Source: Nostocales cyanobacterium LEGE 12452 (GTDB lineage: Bacteria > Cyanobacteriota > Cyanobacteriia > Cyanobacteriales > Nostocaceae). Taken from it: a stretch of 33,760 nucleotides of DNA. Where the stretch lies: NCBI GenBank assembly GCA_015206945.1, contig JADEXV010000066.1, positions 1 through 33,760 of the forward strand, given 5' to 3'. Shown one piece after another: positions 7,721 through 13,386 of the stretch. The notes beneath the pieces were generated by a model. That model did no database searches, was not told the origin of the DNA, and worked only from the letters and a program-made list of their open reading frames with translations. The translations under genes were made by a program, and so were the position numbers. Each line of letters starts with the position of its first letter. Positions within the stretch are counted from its first letter, which is position 1.

Positions 7721-8575
7721 ATGCCTAAAGATATGCAACGCGAATTTACCAACCGCGATGAGTTGGTAGCCTATCTGCGCGAACAATTCCCAAGCGCAGC
7801 AGAACGCGATGACCACATCAGCGAAACTCTAGGGGGACGCAAAGCGGCACAAAACGCGCTGGAAAAAATTGACCCAGTAAGCTACGCCCAAACACGTAAT
7901 TTTTTCGCAGGTGCAGTCACGCGTCTTTCACCTTACATCCGTTATGGCGTTTTGAGTTTGCGAGAAATTCGAGATTATGTCCTTGAACGGGTACAGCAAC
8001 AAAACGATGCAACCAAACTAATTAACGAGTTAGGTTGGCGCGACTATTGGCAACGCTTGTATACAAAGTTAGGGAATGAAATCTGGAAAGACCAGGAAGA
8101 TTACAAAACTGGTTATACTGCGGGCGAGTATGCACCCGAATTGCCGCAAGATATTAGAGAAGGAAGTACAGACAGGGTTTGCATTGACAGCTTCAGTCGT
8201 GATTTGAGAGAAAGTGGCTATTTACATAACCACGCACGAATGTGGTTAGCGGCTTATATTATTCATTGGCGGCGTATTCGTTGGCAAGCAGGAGCTAAGT
8301 GGTTTCTTGAACACCTTTTAGATGGAGATCCTGCTAGTAATAATATGTCATGGCAGTGGGTTGCTAGCACTTTTAGTCAGAAACCGTATTTTTTCAACCG
8401 TGAAAACTTAGAACGCTACACTAAAAGCCTTTATTGTCAGAAATGTCCTCTTTACGGTCATTGTGATTTTGAAGGCAGTTATGAAGAATTAGAACAGCGA
8501 CTTTTTCCTAAAGGTGAATTTAGCAAACAACCTAATAGCCAAAGTTGGCAGCGTGGAAAGAAAGGTAAAAAATGA
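7721..8575 (+). CDS. Photolyase/cryptochrome FAD-binding (catalytic) domain as a separate protein
   Basis: This is the all-helical FAD and DNA-binding half of the cryptochrome/photolyase family without the usual N-terminal alpha/beta domain. Recognisable blocks, numbered from the ATG at 7670, are TRLSPYIRYGVLS (84-96), ELGWRDYWQRL (120-130), the active-site HNHARM (186-191) and LDGDPASNNMSWQW (217-230) with tryptophans of the electron-transfer chain (W205, W228). Cysteines C171, C256, C259 and C265 are arranged like Fe-S photolyases (see findings). The ATG at 7670 gives 301 residues, but its first 10 codons resemble a dispersed repeat, so the ATG at 7721 (284 aa) is preferred. Its stop overlaps the start of the next gene (ATGA), which encodes the missing domain. 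Substrate (CPD, 6-4 or signalling) is unknown. Confidence 0.85.
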   Translation: MPKDMQREFTNRDELVAYLREQFPSAAERDDHISETLGGRKAAQNALEKIDPVSYAQTRNFFAGAVTRLSPYIRYGVLSLREIRDYVLERVQQQNDATKLINELGWRDYWQRLYTKLGNEIWKDQEDYKTGYTAGEYAPELPQDIREGSTDRVCIDSFSRDLRESGYLHNHARMWLAAYIIHWRRIRWQAGAKWFLEHLLDGDPASNNMSWQWVASTFSQKPYFFNRENLERYTKSLYCQKCPLYGHCDFEGSYEELEQRLFPKGEFSKQPNSQSWQRGKKGKK

Positions 8576-9000
8576 ATAAACCAATTGTTTGGGTACATGG
8601 AGATTGCCTCAGTCCAAATAATCCCACATTGCAAAAATACCCTGATGCCCCAGCTATCTGGGTTTGGGATGAGGCTTTGATAGAGGAATGGCAATTGAGT
8701 CTTAAACGTCTGACTTTTATCTACGAATGTTTGCTAGAGTTACCTGTTGTTATTCGCCGTGGCGATGTGGTACAAGAAATTTTAGCTTTTGCTCAAGAAT
8801 ATGATGCCAATTTAGTTGTCACAGCCAATAGTCCCAGCCCTCGATTTGATGATATCTGTAATCAAATAGAGCGTTCTATAGCAGTGGAAGTGGTAGAGGT
8901 AGAACCATTTTTTGACTATGACGGCTACATTGACTTGAAACGCTTCTCGCGCTACTGGAAAGTGGCTCAAAATTATGTTTATCAAAAGCTTTCACCCTAA
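8572..9000 (+). CDS. Photolyase N-terminal (alpha/beta) domain as a separate protein
   Basis: The 142-residue protein reads like the Rossmann-type N-terminal domain of DNA photolyases. It has IVWVHGDCLSPNNPTL at the start, AIWVWDE, a helix (LKRLTFIYECLLEL), VVIRRGDVVQEILAFA (compare the family's RRGDP...L block), LVVTANSPSPRF and a C-terminal FSRYWKVAQNY resembling the linker motif before the catalytic domain. Normally this domain precedes the FAD domain in one chain. Here it is a separate gene translated after it with a 4-base ATGA overlap, which suggests coupled translation and a two-subunit enzyme. The usual antenna-chromophore residues cannot be judged by eye. No other fold is suggested. 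Confidence 0.75.
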   Translation: MNKPIVWVHGDCLSPNNPTLQKYPDAPAIWVWDEALIEEWQLSLKRLTFIYECLLELPVVIRRGDVVQEILAFAQEYDANLVVTANSPSPRFDDICNQIERSIAVEVVEVEPFFDYDGYIDLKRFSRYWKVAQNYVYQKLSP

Positions 9001-9015
9001 ATCCATCTCCTAAGC

Positions 9016-9067
9016 TTGGGCTACGGTGTATATACATCTTGGTAATGAAGCGTACACCGTAGCCCAA
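9016..9067. terminator. Perfect 15-bp inverted repeat behind the photolyase pair
   Basis: Arms ttgggctacggtgta (9016-9030) and tacaccgtagcccaa (9053-9067) are perfectly complementary with a 22-base loop. It begins 16 bases after the stop of the second photolyase gene. There is only a short T-run afterwards, so it is either a weak terminator, an mRNA-stabilising hairpin or a dispersed palindromic repeat. Confidence 0.5.
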
Positions 9068-9136
9068 TTTGGAAGAGGGACTTTGAAATTGGCTCCCCTT
9101 CACCCAAATCGGGAGAAGGGTTGGGGGATGAGGGCA

Positions 9137-9180
9137 GTTAATCTTAGTTAAAAGATTTTGATTTTTTAACTAAGATTAAC
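9137..9180. repeat. Perfect 17-bp inverted repeat, AT-rich
   Basis: Arms gttaatcttagttaaaa (9137-9153) and ttttaactaagattaac (9164-9180) are perfectly complementary around a 10-base loop. It lies between the photolyase genes and the 84-bp tandem repeat, with no gene across it. The role is unknown; a bidirectional terminator or a protein-binding palindrome is possible. Confidence 0.7.
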
Positions 9181-9214
9181 TCATAAGCTAATTACAACAA
9201 TTGCTGCAATCATT

Positions 9215-9419
9215 TAAACCTTTCTTATACATGGAGAAACAATTGTTGCAAAGTATTAAGCCTTTCCAGCAACTGCTTATACATTTCTTGGAAATACTTA
9301 AACCTTTCTTATACATGAAGGAACGATTGTTGCAAAGTATTAAGCCTTTCCAGTAATTGCTTATACATTTCTTGGAAATACTTAAACCTTTCTTATACAT
9401 GAAGGAACGATTGTTGCAA
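9215..9419. repeat. 84-bp tandem repeat, about 2.4 copies
   Basis: The block beginning taaacctttcttatacatg starts at 9215, 9299 and 9383, an exact 84-base period. Later copies are nearly identical, and the last is cut after about 37 bases. Each unit has two related halves (ttaaacctttc and ttaagcctttc, about 42 bases apart). Because 84 is divisible by three, the minus strand stays open for about 70 codons with a 28-residue repeat, but there is no other sign of a gene there. Confidence 0.8.
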
Positions 9420-9596
9420 ACGCTTCAATTTTGACAACTAGTGTTGCAGATTAATGGAGTTACGAGTGCTGAGTTGCAAGTGAGATTTTTCACTCAGCAC
9501 TCTTCAATCTATTGAGGTTTGTAAATAATTTGTAGCTCCGCAAGGAATATTCCTTTAGACTGAGTTTCAACTGAAAAAATGTGGGAATAAACACAA
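9420..9596. other. Non-coding leader of the small membrane protein
   Basis: About 180 bases without a recognisable gene. It contains an inverted pair of heptamer-like sequences (gagtgctgagt... and ...actcagcactc, 9465-9503) that could form a hairpin. No clear promoter was identified. Confidence 0.4.
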
Positions 9597-9917
9597 ATGC
9601 ATTCGTTAAATATCTTTTGTCACGAATCTGTAGTTGCTGTTTCCTTTGTCGCTTGCATTATTGGACTGTTGTTACTGTGGGATTGTAAGCAGCAAACAAA
9701 TGAGATGGAAGAAACAGAGCGAATTCTGTTTAGAATGAGCTTTAGTTACTGGCTAGTTTACTGTGTAGCTTTTGGCATCGAAAAAATAGTTTTACCTGGC
9801 TGGGAATCTGTAGTCATGACTTTGAAAATAACTACGGCTCTGTCATATTTCTTAACTTTTTCTTGCATCGTTAGTCTGCCGCTACACAAATTTGCAGTAC
9901 ATCGAGTTGAGGAATAG
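9597..9917 (+). CDS. Small hypothetical membrane protein
   Basis: The 106-residue protein is not recognised. It has about three hydrophobic stretches: VAVSFVACIIGLLLLWD (14-30), FSYWLVYCVAFGIEKIVL (49-66) and LKITTALSYFLTFSCIVSLPL (75-96). A polar, glutamate-rich loop (QQTNEMEETER) lies between the first two. This hydropathy pattern is what a small inner-membrane protein would show and is unlikely for a random frame. No SD is evident before the ATG. It stands alone between repeat-rich regions, and its stop is followed closely by heptamer repeats. Confidence 0.5.
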   Translation: MHSLNIFCHESVVAVSFVACIIGLLLLWDCKQQTNEMEETERILFRMSFSYWLVYCVAFGIEKIVLPGWESVVMTLKITTALSYFLTFSCIVSLPLHKFAVHRVEE

Positions 9918-9955
9918 TTATTGGGCATGGGGCATTGGGTAAAAAGTGAGATTGC

Positions 9956-9983
9956 CAACTCAGCACTCAGCACTCAGCACTCC
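9956..9983. repeat. Heptamer array (actcagc units)
   Basis: Three to four copies of a 7-base unit (ctcagca) in tandem between the small membrane protein and the DUF2103 gene. This is the short tandemly repeated repetitive (STRR) type known from heterocystous cyanobacteria. A complementary array with the reverse unit (gtgctga) is at 17684-17716. Confidence 0.8.
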
Positions 9984-9995
9984 TATCGGGCATGA

Positions 9996-10340
9996 TTAAC
10001 ATCTCATGGCGATCGCTAATGCAGCTTCTAGTTGATCCTGGGGTAAAGTCGTTAAAATAAAGACCTCTTGTACCGTTTTCCCCTGCCGTGCAATGACTTT
10101 ATAGCCGCCGCGAATGGGTACTGAGATGCGTAGTTGCATTTTAGGACAGTGACCCTTCGATCGCCCAATCACTCCCGGTGTCACAGTTTGGATACCGTCT
10201 TGCTGACAAAGACGTTCTAAAATGGGGATAAGACCAGAAAGGTGTGTTGAGTGATTCCAAACCAGTCTGGCAGCTTTTTGTGTTCGCGTAGCGTCTCGTA
10301 GAGAAGCCGTGCGGAGGGGATCTACGGAGGGTTTGCCCAT
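9996..10340 (-). CDS. DUF2103 family protein with repeat-derived N-terminus
   Basis: The 114-residue protein matches, from memory, the DUF2103 family of small predicted metal-binding proteins. Its core is ARLVWNHSTHLSGLIPILERL, then TVTPGVIGRSKGHCPKMQLRISVPIRGGYKVIARQGKTVQEVF. His and Cys in WNHSTH and GHCPK could bind a metal. The first about 22 residues (MGKPSVDPLRTASLRDATRT) do not look like the family and are translated from a dispersed palindromic repeat (about 10277-10330), so the native start may have been replaced. The gene begins 12 bases after clpS on the same strand, so co-transcription is likely. The biochemical function is unknown. Confidence 0.7.
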   Translation of the reverse strand: MGKPSVDPLRTASLRDATRTQKAARLVWNHSTHLSGLIPILERLCQQDGIQTVTPGVIGRSKGHCPKMQLRISVPIRGGYKVIARQGKTVQEVFILTTLPQDQLEAALAIAMRC

Positions 10341-10352
10341 AATAATTTAAGG

Positions 10353-10679
10353 TTAAGCTGCTTCTAGAGGTGCCATTGTCAAACCTGCTCGGCGCAGCTG
10401 CTGGTGATAGAGTTCCGCAGGTTCTTGGGGCCCGACCCAGACGATCGCTTGACCTTCATAGTGTACCTGATTCGTCAGATCCCACGCGCGATCGCCACTC
10501 ATTCCCGGAATATATTTCATCAAACATTCAGACACGTGTTGGAATGTATTAAAATCATCGTTTAATACAATCACTTTGTAATTCGGATAAGTCTTACGGA
10601 TAACTTGATTAGACCGTTCAGGAGCTATAGTTGGTGCTGTGGACATCCCGAAAACATCTGCTGAAAGTGTCATAACCAT
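10353..10679 (-). CDS. clpS: ClpS adaptor of the Clp protease
   Basis: About 108 residues from the ATG at 10679; an ATG at 10673 and a TTG at 10694 are alternatives. The core PNYKVIVLNDDFNTFQHVSECLMKYIPGM carries the NDDFNT/H signature of ClpS, and the end (QLRRAGLTMAPLEAA) is typical of cyanobacterial ClpS1-like proteins. ClpS binds the N-domain of ClpC/ClpA and delivers N-degron substrates to the protease. The disordered N-terminal stretch before residue 25 fits its role in unfolding control. The DUF2103 gene follows after 12 bases. Upstream are facing heptamer arrays rather than an obvious promoter. Confidence 0.95.
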   Translation of the reverse strand: MVMTLSADVFGMSTAPTIAPERSNQVIRKTYPNYKVIVLNDDFNTFQHVSECLMKYIPGMSGDRAWDLTNQVHYEGQAIVWVGPQEPAELYHQQLRRAGLTMAPLEAA

Positions 10680-10748
10680 AAAACAATTGGTCAAGATAAT
10701 TTTACAAAACTACACTACAAATAATTAGTTTAGTTCATTGTTTAGTAG

Positions 10749-10870
10749 TCTGTTGTCATGTGTCTGTTGTTATTTGTCCGTTGTCATTTGTCCGTTGTCC
10801 TTAACCAATGACCAATGACCAATGACCAATGACCAATGACAAATGACCAATGACAAATGACAAATGACAA
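10749..10870. repeat. Two heptamer arrays in inverted orientation
   Basis: The left array (10749-10800) is built of units such as gttgtcatttgtcc. The right array (10805-10870) holds about nine units of ccaatga or caaatga. The two are largely complementary, so the transcript or single strand could form a long imperfect hairpin. It fills the gap between the FAD oxidoreductase stop (10872) and clpS. This is STRR-type DNA. Confidence 0.85.
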
Positions 10871-10871
10871 T

Positions 10872-12902
10872 CTACTTCCAATTATCCCAGTTTTCGTTAA
10901 AAATAGATGTATCTGGGAAGGCGGTAGGGTTGCCATTTTGTTGCAAAAGCCGCTTGAGTGCTTCTAGTTGTGGCTCTTGTTTAGGTAAATCATCAACAAG
11001 TTGGTAAGGTGCGATCGCATTTTTGAGTGCAAAACTAGCTACAGTGCCCGCAGCTGCACCAGCCGACCATTCAAAGGAATGTACGCGATAGGCAGCAGCG
11101 GCAATATGACTAGTCGCAATACTTTTCCCACCTACAAGCAAATTATCAATTTTCTGGGGAATCATTGCTCTCAAAGCAATTTGGAAGGGATAAGCAAGAC
11201 CCGCACCACGTCTTTCGCCTGGACGTTCTGTGTTGCCAGGGGCTTCTGGGGGACTATTCACCATGCAAGGATGGAAATCTATGGCGTAGTGACCAATACC
11301 CACAGCATCGGGGAAGATGGTAGAACGAGTCCGTCGCATTGCTTTGTCTGGTGGAACTTTACCCTCAATTACTGATACTGCTTCTAAACCTGCAACTGCT
11401 GCTCGTAGGCGACGATACATATCTGCTGGCAGAGTCTTGGAGTAATACTCGTCATTATAATCTCGGCGGGAAATATCAATTTCCCAGATACCAAAACCTC
11501 CGGTTTGTCCCCAACTAGGGCGGCCAATAATCCGCCGTCCTTCTCGCATATAAGGATATTTTGATAAACCATGCGCTGTCCCCATTGGTGAATTTAAACC
11601 GGAAACAAAGCGGTTATTAGTTTGTGGCTGCTTGACACCATCCCCTAGTTGAGAATCCGTAGTTCCAGCTACCAACCAGTAATAGAAAGATAAGGCATTT
11701 TCCTCAGCCTTGCGGAGAGCTTCTGTCCGCAGTCCTCCCATCCAACCCCCTGGTTCTAACTGTCCAGTACCTTGTAACTGTTGCCGAGTATAAATTAGGT
11801 TATCCTGGGCTGTTCCGGGGCGGTAGTCGTTACCCCAAGTCCAGTTTTGCATTGAGATATCCCCTGGTGTAGCCGCAGTAAAACTTACACCGCCAAATTT
11901 TGCTGGTTTCCCTTTGTTTGGACTCCAAATGCGACGATAGGTAAAAACTAAATCAAAGTTAGCCAGTCGCTTCAATTCATAGCTGAAATATGGCGCATAT
12001 TGTGGATAAAATGCAGGCATTGCCTGCGGTTGCGGTTCCTTAGTGGCCTCCATTGCAAAGGTGTAGGTAAAGCCTTGAGGACAATAGGGGTCATTATTAG
12101 CACTGGAAGAAGAAGGTTCTAAGTAAGAACGGGCATCAATACCTAATCGGTAGGGAACATCAGCAAGGGCAATAATTTCTCCAGTTTCGCTAGCGTCTAT
12201 GACATACCATTTAGCAGCATCCTCTTTCGCTGCCTTGGGGATGAAACGGACAATAGTTTTAGTAAACTGAGATGAGTTTTCGTAGCGATAGGCATCTTCA
12301 ATACTTTGAGATAACGTAAAAGTATTGAGAGGTGGTGCGCCTTTTGGTGGTTGAGATTGAATTGCGATCGCACCATTAATTATTTTGCCATCAGCAGCGA
12401 TTTCTAAATCTTTAATTACCGTGTTGGGAAACCATTGCAACTTCCCTTTGCCTTTCTTTTCGGCATCTTTAAGCATCTGGGTCAAAATGGTGTGAGCATC
12501 GCGGGGAAGAAAGCACGAGTCACTTACCCAACAGTCACCAGGGTTCAGTTCTCCGTATTTACGCTGAATGCGGTTTCGCAATTCCAGATAACCGCGAGAA
12601 TAAAATTGTTGGGAACGTTGGGTTGGTCGTTCATCTAATGCAGATGTCCCTTGAGCAGAAATTTGTCCTCCCAACCAGTCAGTAATTTCTGTAAGACAAA
12701 CTGTTCGTCCTGCTAGCAAACCCTCGTAAGCTGTCGCTACACCAGAAAGTCCACCACCCACAACTAAAATCTCGCAATTTACACTTTTGTCTGGGGTTCT
12801 CGGTGGCGCTGCGATCGCCCGATCAAATGCGACTAAGCTAGAGATTAAATTAAGACCGAACAACGATGTTAAGCTAAAAGCTATTTTGTGTCTATGCTTC
12901 AT
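10872..12902 (-). CDS. Exported FAD-dependent oxidoreductase
   Basis: About 676 residues from the ATG at 12902; the longer frame starting at 12932 adds ten residues before a good signal peptide. The N-terminus (MKHRHKIAFSLTSLFGLNLI...DRAIAAPP) has a basic start, a hydrophobic core and an AxA-type cleavage site, so the protein is probably exported to the periplasm or lumen. The FAD dinucleotide-binding motif EILVVGGGLSGVATAYEGLLAG follows at about 44-66, with WLGGQISAQG after it. The C-terminal KIDNLLVGGKSIATSHIAAAAYRVH is typical of FAD-dependent oxidoreductases of the Pfam FAD_oxidored group. The substrate is unknown; homologues are often annotated xanthan-lyase-like without proof. It is monocistronic. 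Confidence 0.8.
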   Translation of the reverse strand: MKHRHKIAFSLTSLFGLNLISSLVAFDRAIAAPPRTPDKSVNCEILVVGGGLSGVATAYEGLLAGRTVCLTEITDWLGGQISAQGTSALDERPTQRSQQFYSRGYLELRNRIQRKYGELNPGDCWVSDSCFLPRDAHTILTQMLKDAEKKGKGKLQWFPNTVIKDLEIAADGKIINGAIAIQSQPPKGAPPLNTFTLSQSIEDAYRYENSSQFTKTIVRFIPKAAKEDAAKWYVIDASETGEIIALADVPYRLGIDARSYLEPSSSSANNDPYCPQGFTYTFAMEATKEPQPQAMPAFYPQYAPYFSYELKRLANFDLVFTYRRIWSPNKGKPAKFGGVSFTAATPGDISMQNWTWGNDYRPGTAQDNLIYTRQQLQGTGQLEPGGWMGGLRTEALRKAEENALSFYYWLVAGTTDSQLGDGVKQPQTNNRFVSGLNSPMGTAHGLSKYPYMREGRRIIGRPSWGQTGGFGIWEIDISRRDYNDEYYSKTLPADMYRRLRAAVAGLEAVSVIEGKVPPDKAMRRTRSTIFPDAVGIGHYAIDFHPCMVNSPPEAPGNTERPGERRGAGLAYPFQIALRAMIPQKIDNLLVGGKSIATSHIAAAAYRVHSFEWSAGAAAGTVASFALKNAIAPYQLVDDLPKQEPQLEALKRLLQQNGNPTAFPDTSIFNENWDNWK

Positions 12903-12983
12903 AGTTAAAAAACGCTCCAAATCCTGTGTCACCTTGTAGACGTTAGCATTTCAAAAATGTCTAACTCAAGAAATTTTTCCAGA

Positions 12984-13035
12984 GCAAGAGACGCGATGAA
13001 TCGCCGTCTCTACAATACGCGATGAATCGTGTTTT
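12984..13035. repeat. Degenerate GACGCGATGAATCG palindromic repeats
   Basis: Two imperfect copies (gagacgcgatgaatcgccgtc and atacgcgatgaatcgtg) in reverse orientation relative to those at 316-375. They lie upstream of the FAD oxidoreductase gene. Confidence 0.7.
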
Positions 13036-13093
13036 TGTGATGATTTATCAGATTTTTGCGACCTATAATTTTCATCAAAAAACCTTAATGGAA

Positions 13094-13130
13094 TCGTATT
13101 GTAATCACTTCCCCTAACAGGGATGAAAAC
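13094..13130. CRISPR. Single CRISPR-repeat-like sequence (orphan)
   Basis: A 37-base stretch ends in cccctaacagggatgaaaac (13111-13130). The small CCCT-aac-AGGG hairpin followed by GGGATGAAAAC resembles the 3' half of 36-37-nt cyanobacterial CRISPR repeats (which end in GGGATTGAAAC or GGGATGGAAAC). I saw no second copy in the window and no cas gene, so it is at most a remnant. Confidence 0.3.
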
Positions 13131-13233
13131 GAAAGTTGGCATAATAAAATCCCCCCTTCCTACACTCCCTAAAAAGGGAGAATTGGTTTAGAGGGTAATG
13201 ACACTAATAAAAGATACAGCCCTTGCTCTAACT

Positions 13234-13343
13234 GGTTCCCAGCCTAGAGGCAGGGAACCCATTCTCTGAGGCTCCGCCTCCAGTACCTTGACAAGAGGCA
13301 GAGCCTCTTTTAGATACATTCCCAGCCTGGAGGCTGGGAACAA
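13234..13343. repeat. Cluster of four palindromic repeat hairpins
   Basis: Four consecutive near-perfect palindromes: ggttcccagcct/aggcagggaacc (13234-13259), gaggctccgcctc (13267-13280), aagaggcagagcctctt (13293-13310) and ttcccagcctggaggctgggaa (13319-13340). The first and last share the same unit and the middle two are related to each other in inverse order. This is a composite dispersed repeat of cyanobacterial type downstream of the DUF4912 gene. Confidence 0.75.
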
Positions 13344-13386
13344 GACGGAAGGGAGAATTACTTTAGAGACGATAACTCAGAAAATG

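Noticed and set aside
9188..9400. Minus-strand open frame with a 28-residue repeat
   Set aside because: It arises from the 84-bp tandem repeat with a period divisible by three; no SD, composition or context suggests a gene.
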